Notes under the pieces: model-generated
What the model was told of the DNA's origin: nothing
The model's database searches: none
What the model saw: the letters and a program-made list of their open reading frames with translations, nothing else
Position numbers and translations under genes: made by a program
Assembly: GCF_900156095.1 (NCBI RefSeq)
Contig: NZ_FTMJ01000001.1
Location: 186,001-250,000 of the forward strand
From: Aeromonas sp. RU39B
GTDB taxonomy: Bacteria; Pseudomonadota; Gammaproteobacteria; Enterobacterales; Aeromonadaceae
DNA length: 64,000 nt
Direction: 5' to 3'
In this document: piece by piece, positions 55,988 through 64,000 of the stretch
Layout of the letters: the number at the start of each line of letters is the position of its first letter
Numbering within the stretch: the first letter of the stretch is position 1

Positions 55988-56021
55988 CAAAAGGCAGCCA
56001 AGCGGCTGCCTTTTGTTTTTT
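55988..56021 (+). terminator. terminator after yebC
   Basis: CAAAAGGCAGCC-AAGC-GGCTGCCTTTTG (55988-56015) followed by TTTTTTG. The A-rich left arm also lets it serve the opposing gene. Confidence 0.92.
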
Positions 56022-56033
56022 GTCCGTTTTACC

Positions 56034-57917
56034 TTAGGCGCAGATGCAAGAGGGACGCAGAGTCTCATACCAGAGATGCCCCTCGGCGGCCTTGGCCTGT
56101 TTCTTGGCCTGGGTCAGCTGCTCACTGAGCTGGCTTTGAGTCATGCCACATTCGGGATGCCAGCTGATGGCGCCGATGGCCAGATCCACCAAATCAAACG
56201 TACGCTCCTGGCCATCCCGATCCAGGGCCACAATGTGGCCGCGCTCGATATCCTGTTGGCGATAGCACTCGGTGCGCAGGCTGCGAAATGCCTGCTGCAC
56301 CTCACAGAGCAAGCTCTCCCACTGCGGGCTCTCGCCAATCAGAATAAAATCATCGCCCCCCAGATGGCCGATAAAAGCGCCCTGGGCCTCAAATACTTTT
56401 CGTAGCAAACGGGCCACCAGTTTGATCATCTGATCGCCTCGGTCATAGCCACATACATCGTTAAAGGGCTTGAAGTGGTTGAGGTCGCAATAGGCGAGCC
56501 AAAACGGTCTGGCACGCTGCATGGCGCGAGTCATCGCCTGCTGGATCGGAACGTTGCCCGGCAGCAGGGTGAGCGGATTGGCGTGGCGAGCAACCTGCAA
56601 CTTGTAGTGGGTGAGGCGGCGCATCAATTCCCGCACCCGACCCATGCCCACATACGTGCCTTGTTGGCAGATCACAAACCAGGCCTCCATCTCGTCGCTG
56701 TTACTGTCGACCAAGTGTTGGCTGACCTCAATGAGACTCTGATTGGCTTCGACCAAAATCGGCGTGTCCATCAACTTGTTGGCCGGTGCTTTGGCATAGA
56801 GCGAATACCCGAAGCGATCGGCAAGGCGGGCCAGCAAGGATTGACGCCGCACGATACCCAGAGGACGCTGCTGGCTATCGAGCACCGGAAAACAGCCAAA
56901 CTGCGGTGATTGTTTGAACAGTGCCAGGATCTCTTCAGCGCGCATCTCCGGTGTCAGCGTTGGCACTGACTGAGCCAATTTACCGACCCGATTTCCGGAA
57001 AGTTGCGGGCTGAAGGCAGGATCGCGGCGGGTATCGAACAAGATGGTTGGGCGCTTGCTCGGTCGGCCCAGTAAATATCCCTGGCAGTAGCGCACACCAA
57101 TTTGGCGCAGGGCTTTGAGCTCAGCCTCGCGTTCGACACCTTCACTTATCAAGGTGCAGCCGAGCTGGCAGGCGAGATCGTGCAGGGTGGTGACAAACTG
57201 GCGCTTGGTTAAGTCCTGATCCAGTCCGCTGGTGAAATGGATATCGAGTTTGATGAACTCAGGTCTGAGTGCAGACCACAGCAGCAGTCCGGAGTGACCA
57301 CTGCCCAGATCGTCGATGGCAATGGCAACGCCAGCTTGCTTGAGCGCCGCCAGCTCGATAAGCAGCGCAGGCAGCGCATCAATGCGCTCATATTCGGTTA
57401 GCTCCAGCACCAGGCTTGCGGGCGCCAAGCCATGTTGGCGACACAGGGCCAGCAGGGGTTGGTGACCGACAGCCAGCAACACGCTGGGCGAGAGGTTGGC
57501 AAACAACCGGCCTGGGAGATGCTGCGAGCAAAAGTGCTGCATGGCGAGATCGAGACAAAGTAGCTCCAGCTCATGTTGTCGGCCTTGTTCTTTGGCAAGT
57601 GCAAAGAGCGAAGAGGGAAGGTGTAACGGACTCTGGTCAGGCCCACGAGCCAGTGCTTCATAGCCAAGCGGGACGTGCTGCTGACAATCCACAATCGGTT
57701 GTAGCAGGATCTGTAACTGCCGCTTGCCCAATATGCATTCCAGTTCCGACTCCACCTCTCCTCCTGCATCCATGCGTGGCGTATGCCCATGATGCCCGCA
57801 TCTCGTGGCATTCTGATGACAGCTCAAGCCGCGTGGTGGCGTGATGAACAATTTATCGTCAATAGGAAAGGGCGAGGGGAATGGCGCTGCTCGGGTAACG
57901 CTTGGAACTGGTTTCAT
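56034..57917 (-). CDS. EAL - CBS - GGDEF c-di-GMP signalling protein
   Basis: 627 residues from the ATG at 57917 (weak ribosome site; an ATG at 57773 would remove a 48-residue Pro-rich leader). No membrane segment. EAL domain (about 55-295): EALAR at 87-91, Asn141 in FANLSP, ELTEYE, IDDLGSGHS (Asp202-203), Lys223 and SEGVE, so phosphodiesterase residues are kept. Paired CBS repeats (about 310-435) with PVLDSQQRPLGIVRR. GGDEF domain (about 450-610) has GGDDF at 520-524 and no upstream RxxD, so its cyclase activity is doubtful. Probably a phosphodiesterase controlled by nucleotides at CBS. Neighbour: HD-GYP protein, same strand. Confidence 0.9.
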   Translation of the reverse strand: MKPVPSVTRAAPFPSPFPIDDKLFITPPRGLSCHQNATRCGHHGHTPRMDAGGEVESELECILGKRQLQILLQPIVDCQQHVPLGYEALARGPDQSPLHLPSSLFALAKEQGRQHELELLCLDLAMQHFCSQHLPGRLFANLSPSVLLAVGHQPLLALCRQHGLAPASLVLELTEYERIDALPALLIELAALKQAGVAIAIDDLGSGHSGLLLWSALRPEFIKLDIHFTSGLDQDLTKRQFVTTLHDLACQLGCTLISEGVEREAELKALRQIGVRYCQGYLLGRPSKRPTILFDTRRDPAFSPQLSGNRVGKLAQSVPTLTPEMRAEEILALFKQSPQFGCFPVLDSQQRPLGIVRRQSLLARLADRFGYSLYAKAPANKLMDTPILVEANQSLIEVSQHLVDSNSDEMEAWFVICQQGTYVGMGRVRELMRRLTHYKLQVARHANPLTLLPGNVPIQQAMTRAMQRARPFWLAYCDLNHFKPFNDVCGYDRGDQMIKLVARLLRKVFEAQGAFIGHLGGDDFILIGESPQWESLLCEVQQAFRSLRTECYRQQDIERGHIVALDRDGQERTFDLVDLAIGAISWHPECGMTQSQLSEQLTQAKKQAKAAEGHLWYETLRPSCICA

Positions 57918-58040
57918 ACCAGATAGCTGCGTAAGAGGCTGATTACTGGGCAGATGACGCCCAATTAGCCTGGCTCAAGCTGTATCGTCAGGGATTATTC
58001 AGGGTTGTTCAGTGAGTTATCCCCAGTTTCTGGGGATAAC

Positions 58041-59270
58041 TCAGAAGGCGAAGTAATAACAGAAGCGCCGGGTCAGACTGAAAAATTGCTGCTGGGCATC
58101 ATCCAACTCCTCCATGGGAAACGCCTTGAGAATAGAGCGGCCATCTTCTTTCAAGTCGACCATGGCGACGGCTTCAGGTCGCTGCCCTTTGACATAAGGG
58201 AGGACCTTGGGCTTCATGGTGTCGGTAGGCTCGGTTGAAAGCACCAGCGCCATGCTGTCATCAGAAAGTTGTACCAGGCAACCCGGAGGGAAGATGCCTA
58301 GCAGCTTGATCAGTAATCCCACCTGCTCTGGCGAAAATTTGCCCTTTGATTGTTTGTAGAGCTGCCCGACTACCTGATTGGGCGGGGCGGGAAAGCCACT
58401 TTGCCGTGGGTGCAGTAACTCATCGTAGTAGTCAGTCAGTCCAATCAGCTGGGCCAGCGGTGAGATCTCTTTGCCCTTGAGGGCTTTAGGATAACCACTA
58501 CCATCGAGGCGCTCATGATGCTGCAATGCCACTTGGCGGATTTTTGGCTCAAAGGCATTGAGCTGGTTAAGCATGTCGAACCCATATTGGGGGTGCATGC
58601 GCAGGAAGTTGGTTTCAGCTTTGCTCAGCTCGCTGCGTTTTTGGGTGATCTGGGTCGGAACCTTTATCTCGCCGATATCATGTAGCAGACCGGCGAGCCC
58701 GACCTCTTCAATCTCGACCGGATTCATCCCCATTTCGCGGGCCATCAACATCGACAGATAAGCCACATTCAGGCTGTGCTGCAGCAGGGTATCGTTGTGA
58801 GGCGTGCGAATAAGATGCAGCCCCAACGGTCCTTCGTGCAGCGCCAATTGGGCAGCAGCGTTACGCACAATCTGGGCCGTGTTGGCGAGCCCTTCATCGG
58901 GTTTGAGGTTGAGTGAACCGAGCGCATCACGCAGCTCCACCACCGACTCGCTGAACTGTTTTTCAGCCGCGCGTACCGAGCGGCGGAAGGCTTTCTCGTC
59001 GAAGCTGGGCGCTAGGCTCTCAAATGGCGTCATGGCAACTGGGGGGGGAGGGACAATGTCACCCTTGATCAGTGGCTCTACCGGAAAATCACTTTTATCG
59101 GTGTCGACCATCACCAACATGGCGGTATCAAGATGGCGAATAATGTTGAGCTGATCGTCATCCTTGATTTTGAACGCATTGAACATAAACGGATGGTTAT
59201 GCCAACCACCAGGTAGATGCACAAAGTGGCCCACCTTGAGCTGTTCGATGGATGCCTGAATGAGTGCCAT
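58041..59270 (-). CDS. HD-GYP domain c-di-GMP phosphodiesterase with DUF3391
   Basis: 409 residues from the ATG at 59270, chosen for GGGGA five bases before it (an ATG four codons earlier overlaps that site). N-terminal DUF3391 (about 1-110), with the start LIQASIEQLKVGHFVHLPGG. HD-GYP domain (about 150-310): LLHDIGEIKVP with His197-Asp198 and HHERLDGSGYP at 251-261, complete metal and GYP motifs. It linearises c-di-GMP to pGpG or GMP. The C-terminal 100 residues have GCLVQLSDDSMALVL, a beta domain common in this group. Upstream of the EAL-CBS-GGDEF gene by 123 bases; both remove c-di-GMP by different chemistry. Confidence 0.93.
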   Translation of the reverse strand: MALIQASIEQLKVGHFVHLPGGWHNHPFMFNAFKIKDDDQLNIIRHLDTAMLVMVDTDKSDFPVEPLIKGDIVPPPPVAMTPFESLAPSFDEKAFRRSVRAAEKQFSESVVELRDALGSLNLKPDEGLANTAQIVRNAAAQLALHEGPLGLHLIRTPHNDTLLQHSLNVAYLSMLMAREMGMNPVEIEEVGLAGLLHDIGEIKVPTQITQKRSELSKAETNFLRMHPQYGFDMLNQLNAFEPKIRQVALQHHERLDGSGYPKALKGKEISPLAQLIGLTDYYDELLHPRQSGFPAPPNQVVGQLYKQSKGKFSPEQVGLLIKLLGIFPPGCLVQLSDDSMALVLSTEPTDTMKPKVLPYVKGQRPEAVAMVDLKEDGRSILKAFPMEELDDAQQQFFSLTRRFCYYFAF

Positions 59271-59330
59271 ATTGATCCCCATTAGCCAGATAGATAAAAC
59301 CTAGCAAGGTTAATGGGATAGCACAAAAGA

Positions 59331-59355
59331 AAAGCCCGCGCTGTGCGCGGGCTTT
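59331..59355. terminator. terminator after adhE
   Basis: AAAGCCCGCG-CTGTG-CGCGGGCTTT; on the minus strand followed by TCTTTTGTG. It separates adhE from the HD-GYP gene. Confidence 0.85.
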
Positions 59356-59375
59356 GATCTTGCAAGCAAGGAGGA

Positions 59376-62042
59376 TTAGGCCTTGGCCTTCTTCTTGCTT
59401 TCAGCCTTGTCGGCAGCCTTCGGGGCTTCGGCAGCAGCGCCTTCCACGTAGGCACGACCGTAGTAGGAGTCGAGCAGGATTTGCTTGAGCTCGGTGATCA
59501 GCGGGTAGCGCGGGTTGGCGCCAGTGCACTGGTCATCGAACGCTTCTACGGCCAGATGGTCGACAGCAGCCAGGAACTTCTCTTCCGGCACACCGGCTTC
59601 ACGGATGGAGGCCGGGATGTCCAGCTCCTTCTTCAGGCCGTCCAGCCAGGTCAGCAGCTTCTCGATCTTGGCTGCAGTGCGGTCACCGGCTGCAGTCAGA
59701 CCCAGGTGGTCAGCCACCTCGGCGTAACGACGACGAGCTTGCGGACGGTCGTACTGGGAGAACGCAGTCTGCTTGGTCGGGTTGTCGTTCGCGTTGTAGC
59801 GAATGACGTTGCTGATCAGCAGGGCGTTAGCCAGGCCGTGCGGGATGTGGAACTCGGCACCCAGCTTGTGAGCCATGGAGTGGCACACACCCAGGAAGGC
59901 GTTGGCAAACGCGATACCGGCGATGGTCGCTGCGTTGTGTACCTTCTCGCGGGCAATCATGTCGTTCTTGCCGTTCTTGTAGCTGGCCGGCAGGAAGTCC
60001 TTGAGCAGCTTCAGTGCTTGCAGGGCTTGACCGTCGGAGTACTCGTTAGCCAGGACGGAAACATAGGCTTCCATGGCGTGAGTCACGGCGTCAACACCAC
60101 CGAAGGCACACAGGGACTTCGGCATGTTGGCAACCAGGTTGGCGTCCACGATGGCCATGTTCGGGGTCAGCTCGTAGTCAGCCAGCGGGTACTTCACGCC
60201 AGTGGCATCGTCGGTCACAACGGCGAACGGGGTCACTTCAGAGCCGGTACCGGAGGTGGTGGTGATGCAGACCAGTTCGGCCTTCACGCCCATCTTCGGG
60301 AACTTGTAGATACGCTTGCGGATATCCATGAAGCGCATGGCCAGCTCTTCGAAGGAGGTCTCCGGATGCTCGTACATCACCCACATGATCTTGGCAGCGT
60401 CCATCGGCGAACCACCACCCAGCGCCACAATCACATCCGGCTTGAAGGAGTTGGCCACTTCAGCGCCCTTGCGAACGATGGTCAGGGTCGGGTCAGCTTC
60501 TACTTCGTAGAACACTTCCACTTCCATCTTCAGGCCCTTGAGCAGACGAACCACTTCGTCGGCGTAGCCGTTGTTGAACAGGAAGCGGTCAGTCACGACC
60601 ATAGCGCGCTTCTTGCCTTCCAGGTCGCCCAGGGCGATCGGCAGGGAGCCACGACGGAAGTAAACAGATTTCGGAAGTTTGTGCCACAGCATGTTTTCAG
60701 CCCGTTTAGCGACAGTCTTCTTGTTGATCAGGTGCTTGGGACCCACGTTTTCGGAGATGGAGTTACCACCCCAGGAGCCGCAACCCAGCGTCAGGGACGG
60801 GGCCATCGCGAAGTTGTACAGGTCACCGATACCACCGTGAGTGGTCGGGGTGTTGATCAGGATACGTGCAGTCTTCATCTTGTCGCCGAAGTACTTCACG
60901 CGATCAGCGTTCTGGTCCTGGTCGGTGTAGAGGCCGGAAGTGTGGCCGATACCGCCGAGGTCAACCATGGCGCAGGCCATTTCAACGGCTTCTTCGAAGG
61001 ACTTGGCACGGAACATACCGAGCAGCGGGGAGAGTTTTTCGTGAGCAAACTCTTCCTCTTCACAGATCTTCACGCCTTCGCCGATCAGGATCTTGGTATC
61101 GGCAGGCACGGTGACACCGGCCATTTCAGCGATCTTCACCGCCGGCTGACCGACGATGTTGGCGTTGAGGGCGCCATTGATCAGGATAACCTTGCGCACC
61201 TTGTCGGCTTCGTCCTTGGAGAGGACATAACCCTTGTGGGAGGCGAAACGCTCTTTGACCTGGTCGTAAACGGCGTCAACCACGATAACCGCTTGCTCGG
61301 ACGCACAGACCACACCGTTGTCGAAGGTCTTGGACATCAGCACGGAAGCTACAGCACGCTTCACGTCAGCGGTTTCGTCGATAACCACCGGCACGTTACC
61401 GGCGCCTACACCGATGGCCGGCTTACCGGAGGAGTAAGCAGCCTTCACCATGCCCGGGCCACCGGTGGCCAGGATCAGGTTGATGTCGCCGTGCTTCATC
61501 AGTGCGTTGGAGAGCTCAACAGAGGGTTGGTCAATCCAGCCGATGATGTCAGCCGGGGCACCGGCGGCAATCGCAGCATCCAGCACCAGCTTGGCAGCGG
61601 CGTTGGTGGAGTTCTTGGCGCGGGGGTGCGGGGAGAAGATGATGGCGTTACGGGTCTTCAGCGCAATCAGAGACTTGAAGATTGCGGTGGAGGTTGGGTT
61701 GGTGGTCGGAACGATACCACAGATGATACCGACCGGCTCGGCGATGGTGACGGTACCGAACTCGTCGTCTTCGCTCAGGATGCCGCAGGTTTTCTCATCT
61801 TTGTACTTGTTGTAGATGTACTCGGACGCGAAGTGGTTTTTGATAACCTTGTCTTCGACGATACCCATACCAGACTCTTCAACAGCCATTTGAGCCAGCG
61901 GGATACGGGCGTTGTTGGCGGCCAGAGCGGCGGCGCGGAAGATCTTGTCGACTTGTTCCTGAGAGAAGGTAGCGAACTCGCGTTGAGCTGCCTTCACACG
62001 GGCGACCAGAGCATCCAGTTCTGCCAGGTTGGTTACTGCCAT
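59376..62042 (-). CDS. adhE: bifunctional acetaldehyde-CoA / alcohol dehydrogenase AdhE
   Basis: 888 residues from the ATG at 62042 (AGGAG nine bases upstream; the ATG at 62051 touches AGGAG directly). N-terminal aldehyde dehydrogenase half (1-440): VTNLAELDALVARVKAAQRE, IIFSPHPRAKNST, FDNGVVCASEQ with catalytic Cys, GCGSWGGNSISENVGP. C-terminal iron-dependent alcohol dehydrogenase half (about 450-870): GGGSPMDAAKIMWV, TTTSGTGSEVTPFAVVTDD, HSMAHKLGAEFHIPHGLANA with Fe-ligand His. It reduces acetyl-CoA to ethanol in fermentation and forms spirosome filaments in relatives. Ends in an Ala/Lys tail (AESKKKAKA). Strong codon bias suggests high expression. Confidence 0.98.
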   Translation of the reverse strand: MAVTNLAELDALVARVKAAQREFATFSQEQVDKIFRAAALAANNARIPLAQMAVEESGMGIVEDKVIKNHFASEYIYNKYKDEKTCGILSEDDEFGTVTIAEPVGIICGIVPTTNPTSTAIFKSLIALKTRNAIIFSPHPRAKNSTNAAAKLVLDAAIAAGAPADIIGWIDQPSVELSNALMKHGDINLILATGGPGMVKAAYSSGKPAIGVGAGNVPVVIDETADVKRAVASVLMSKTFDNGVVCASEQAVIVVDAVYDQVKERFASHKGYVLSKDEADKVRKVILINGALNANIVGQPAVKIAEMAGVTVPADTKILIGEGVKICEEEEFAHEKLSPLLGMFRAKSFEEAVEMACAMVDLGGIGHTSGLYTDQDQNADRVKYFGDKMKTARILINTPTTHGGIGDLYNFAMAPSLTLGCGSWGGNSISENVGPKHLINKKTVAKRAENMLWHKLPKSVYFRRGSLPIALGDLEGKKRAMVVTDRFLFNNGYADEVVRLLKGLKMEVEVFYEVEADPTLTIVRKGAEVANSFKPDVIVALGGGSPMDAAKIMWVMYEHPETSFEELAMRFMDIRKRIYKFPKMGVKAELVCITTTSGTGSEVTPFAVVTDDATGVKYPLADYELTPNMAIVDANLVANMPKSLCAFGGVDAVTHAMEAYVSVLANEYSDGQALQALKLLKDFLPASYKNGKNDMIAREKVHNAATIAGIAFANAFLGVCHSMAHKLGAEFHIPHGLANALLISNVIRYNANDNPTKQTAFSQYDRPQARRRYAEVADHLGLTAAGDRTAAKIEKLLTWLDGLKKELDIPASIREAGVPEEKFLAAVDHLAVEAFDDQCTGANPRYPLITELKQILLDSYYGRAYVEGAAAEAPKAADKAESKKKAKA

Positions 62043-62214
62043 AGATGTCATCTCCTGATGATTTTGAAAAATGTTTAATAAGACGTTGCTGGAAAACGAC
62101 AGGCGTGACGATTATAGCCCCACTCATCTTCGCAAGATTCCCCACTCGGGGTATTGCATGCCTTATTGAACACCTTTCGCCGTCGATTATAGGGTGCGAG
62201 TGTGACAGAAAAAC

Positions 62215-62228
62215 TTGATCCGCATCAA
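62215..62228. promoter_or_regulatory. FNR box upstream of adhE
   Basis: TTGAT-CCGC-ATCAA, all ten consensus bases, 173 bases before the adhE start. It indicates anaerobic control. Confidence 0.85.
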
Positions 62229-62270
62229 ATGTAACAAAAGAACAAAAGAAATTTTGTTTCATACTTGTTT

Positions 62271-62286
62271 GGTGATCAATGTCACA
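62271..62286. promoter_or_regulatory. CRP-like box upstream of adhE
   Basis: GGTGA-tcaatg-TCACA, nine of ten consensus bases; centred about 56 bases from the FNR box. Confidence 0.55.
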
Positions 62287-62427
62287 CATGTAACTGATTG
62301 TTCCGTGTTGATAAAAACAAAACCGGGTTTTAAAAACATAGTGTTAGCGTGTGTTCTTAACCATTCCCTGACAGAGTTGTTTTTGCTCGAAATTGTAGTG
62401 TTAACCCTGAAAAAAACACCACTTTGG

Positions 62428-62443
62428 CGTGATGTGAGTCACG
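62428..62443. promoter_or_regulatory. symmetrical CRP-like box
   Basis: CGTGA-tgtgag-TCACG, eight of ten consensus bases and perfectly symmetrical in the arms. It could serve ychE or adhE. Confidence 0.4.
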
Positions 62444-62749
62444 CTCCGCTGGGACGATTTTTGACGCGGTGGCTTGCTTCGGCGCTTTCTGTCTCGAGCG
62501 CTCAAGATGCACTCAGTTGGCAGTGATAAAACGGGTAAACCGTTACCTGACGCACCTTTTTGTTGGTCTCTGGTTGGGTTTGCACTGCGCAGAATGTAAC
62601 GGTAGTGTTGCTTTTTTGCGTAACATTAGCTGGGTTATTGCGTAGGGTGGGGGTATGACCAAGATTAACTAATTGGTCTGATGAGATGCTCTGATGTAAA
62701 TTTACGCACCGTAATACGGACCTTGTTGACTCACAGTGACAATAACATC

Positions 62750-63385
62750 ATGGCTGAATTTGATTTTTCCCTTTACCTCAAATTTTTCATCGGTTTGATC
62801 GCCATTATCAACCCGCTCGGGCTGCTGCCAGTCTTTGTCAGCCTGACCAGTCAGCAGTCGCCGGTGGAACGGATGAAGACCAATACCACGGCTAATCTGG
62901 CGGTGATGGTTATCCTGCTGGTATCCATGTTTCTGGGGCAGTGGATCCTGGATGCGTTTGGCATCTCGCTGGCCTCATTTCGCATCGCCGGCGGCTCTCT
63001 GATCACCCTGATTGCCTGGTCCATGCTGCAAGGCAAGCTCGGTGAAGTGCGTCATAACAAACAAGAGAAAGGTGAACTGGCAGCGCGTGAATCGATTGCT
63101 GTGGTGCCGTTGGCACTGCCGTTGATGGCCGGCCCGGGGGCGATCTCTTCGGTCATCGTCTATGCCAGTCAGAGCCATTGGCAACAACTGCTTGGCATGT
63201 CGGTGGTGGTGGTGATCTTCTCGTTCTGCTCCTGGCTGATTTTCCGGGCTGCGCCTTTACTGTTTCGTCTGATGGGCAACACCGGCATCAACGTGGTTAC
63301 CCGTATCATGGGTCTTATCATGATGGCGCTGGGTATTGAGATCATGGTCGCCGGTATCAAGGCGATGTTCCCTGCCTTGATGTAG
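62750..63385 (+). CDS. ychE: MarC-family inner membrane protein YchE
   Basis: 211 residues from the ATG at 62750; an upstream in-frame start at 62681 adds a hydrophilic stretch foreign to the family. Six membrane helices of the UPF0056/MarC type: FIGLIAIINPLGLLPVFVSLT, FGISLASFRIAGGSLI, the loop HNKQEKGELAARESIAVVPLALPLMAGPGAIS and RIMGLIMMALGIEIMVAGI. MarC proteins were once thought to be multidrug-related, which was not confirmed; function unknown. In E. coli ychE likewise stands between adhE and oppA, so this is conserved synteny. Confidence 0.93.
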   Translation: MAEFDFSLYLKFFIGLIAIINPLGLLPVFVSLTSQQSPVERMKTNTTANLAVMVILLVSMFLGQWILDAFGISLASFRIAGGSLITLIAWSMLQGKLGEVRHNKQEKGELAARESIAVVPLALPLMAGPGAISSVIVYASQSHWQQLLGMSVVVVIFSFCSWLIFRAAPLLFRLMGNTGINVVTRIMGLIMMALGIEIMVAGIKAMFPALM

Positions 63386-63418
63386 CATCACCATTTCATT
63401 GTTGCCTCTTTGCGTCAT

Positions 63419-63440
63419 AAACCGGCTGTTTGGCCGGTTT
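63419..63440 (+). terminator. terminator after ychE
   Basis: AAACCGGC-TGTTTG-GCCGGTTT followed by TTTTGTTTT. Confidence 0.9.
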
Positions 63441-63569
63441 TTTGTTTTCTTGCTTCACGCTATCGCCTAGAATCGGCCGCGGTTGTTTAAAAAAAGAACT
63501 CCGTTCGGTTGAAAAACACCCCGCTATTGGCCGATGGATAATTTACATCCAGTTTTGACCATTAAAATG

Positions 63570-63632
63570 CACTGAAGACTATTGCAAACCTCAATAGTGC
63601 AGTGAATGATGCGGGGGCGAGTTTTGACTCGC
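63570..63632 (+). other. two hairpins in the oppA leader
   Basis: Hairpin 1 (63570-63604): CACTG..ACTATTG-CAAACCT-CAATAGT.CAGTG. Hairpin 2 (63617-63632): GCGAGT-TTTG-ACTCGC. They lie between the ychE terminator and the oppA ribosome site, in what is presumably its untranslated leader. Confidence 0.5.
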
Positions 63633-63673
63633 GGATGGATGTCAGCATGGACTGTTCTTGTTGGAGTATGGAA

Positions 63674-64000
63674 ATGACTCATAAAAAAACCATTATAAAT
63701 ACCCTGTTGGTAGCAGCTCTTTTCGGTGGCGCAGTACAGGCGGCAGAAGTGCCGGCCGGTACCAAGCTGGCCGCGGTACAAGAATTGGTGAAGGGCAACG
63801 GCTCTGAACCGGCAACTCTGGACCCGGCAAAAACCGAGGGAACCGTCGAATCCAACGTTCAACGCGATCTGTTCGAAGGTCTGGTCACTACCGGTCCGAA
63901 GGGCGAGATCCGTCCCGCTGTTGCTGAAAGCTGGGACACCAAAGACAGTAAAGTCTTTACCTTCCACCTGCGCAAAGATGCCAAGTGGTCTAACGGTGAC
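63674..64000 (+). CDS. oppA: oligopeptide ABC transporter periplasmic binding protein OppA, N-terminal part
   Basis: Only the first 109 residues are in the window. Start at the ATG at 63674, seven bases after GGAG; an in-frame ATG two codons earlier is too close to it. Signal peptide MTHKKTIINTLLVAALFGGA, cleavage after VQA-A. Then GSEPATLDPAKTEGTVESNVQRDLFEGLV, PAVAESWDTKD and FTFHLRKDAKWSNGD, the solute-binding family 5 (OppA/DppA) opening. It captures peptides for import by OppBCDF, expected downstream. The adhE-ychE-oppA order matches E. coli. Confidence 0.93.
   Translation, partial: MTHKKTIINTLLVAALFGGAVQAAEVPAGTKLAAVQELVKGNGSEPATLDPAKTEGTVESNVQRDLFEGLVTTGPKGEIRPAVAESWDTKDSKVFTFHLRKDAKWSNGD

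Larger units (their letters stand above)
62043..62749. promoter_or_regulatory. 707-base divergent control region, adhE / ychE
   Basis: No credible ORF. It contains an exact FNR box (62215-62228), a FNR half-site like TTGAT-AAAA-ACAAA (62308-62321), CRP-like sites at 62271-62286 and 62428-62443, and AT-rich stretches. A long adhE leader of this sort is known in enterics. Confidence 0.7.

Noticed and set aside
59481-62078. 865-codon open frame on the plus strand opposite adhE
   Set aside because: It is the antisense frame of a strongly codon-biased gene with few stops; the translation shows no domain and is low in complexity (many Val, Gly, His, Gln). The minus strand encodes full-length AdhE.

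Overview
The window looks like a chromosomal segment of a gammaproteobacterium of the Aeromonas type. The reasons are the GC-rich coding style, the enteric-like housekeeping proteins (AdhE, AspS, YebC, CmoA/CmoB, YecE, YagU, YchE), the adhE - ychE - oppA order shared with enteric bacteria, and aspS followed by yebC. I saw no rRNA, tRNA, CRISPR array, insertion sequence or prophage gene. The genus is an inference.

1-38 kb is a metabolic accessory region dominated by plant-type carbohydrates. It opens with the end of an L-ascorbate/3-keto-L-gulonate pathway (ribulose-5-phosphate 4-epimerase, UlaD) continued by transaldolase and transketolase genes (1-4119). After yagU comes a hexuronate locus (5.3-14.3 kb): on the minus strand an ExuT-like transporter, a GH31 alpha-glycosidase, a GntR/FCD regulator and uxuA; on the plus strand uxuB and uxaC. 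TTGGT-NN-ACCAA operators recur in its control regions, and a CRP-like box lies in the divergent promoter. Next (14.3-24.9 kb) is one long minus-strand operon: ribose-type ABC transporter with a DUF2291 lipoprotein, a transketolase split into two subunits, an L-fucose isomerase-like enzyme and an FGGY kinase, with a divergent SorC regulator. Its gene content fits the transketolase route for D-apiose. All these routes feed the pentose phosphate pathway or the Entner-Doudoroff intermediate KDG.

25-38 kb holds short units of detoxification and redox enzymes (DJ-1/Hsp31-like protein, coniferyl aldehyde dehydrogenase, MdaB-like reductase, aldo/keto reductase, SDR, YahK-like reductase, alpha/beta hydrolase), three efflux-type MFS or related genes and three LysR regulators, each next to a distinct inverted repeat.

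38-64 kb is more core-like: malic enzyme, a chemoreceptor, UraA-type permease, OxyR-type regulator, a diguanylate cyclase fused to hemerythrin, an ATP-grasp / 7TM inactive transglutaminase / RimB-like protease trio, cmoAB, yecE, an FmdB zinc ribbon, aspS, yebC, an EAL-CBS-GGDEF protein beside an HD-GYP protein, adhE with a long leader carrying an exact FNR box, ychE, and the start of oppA.
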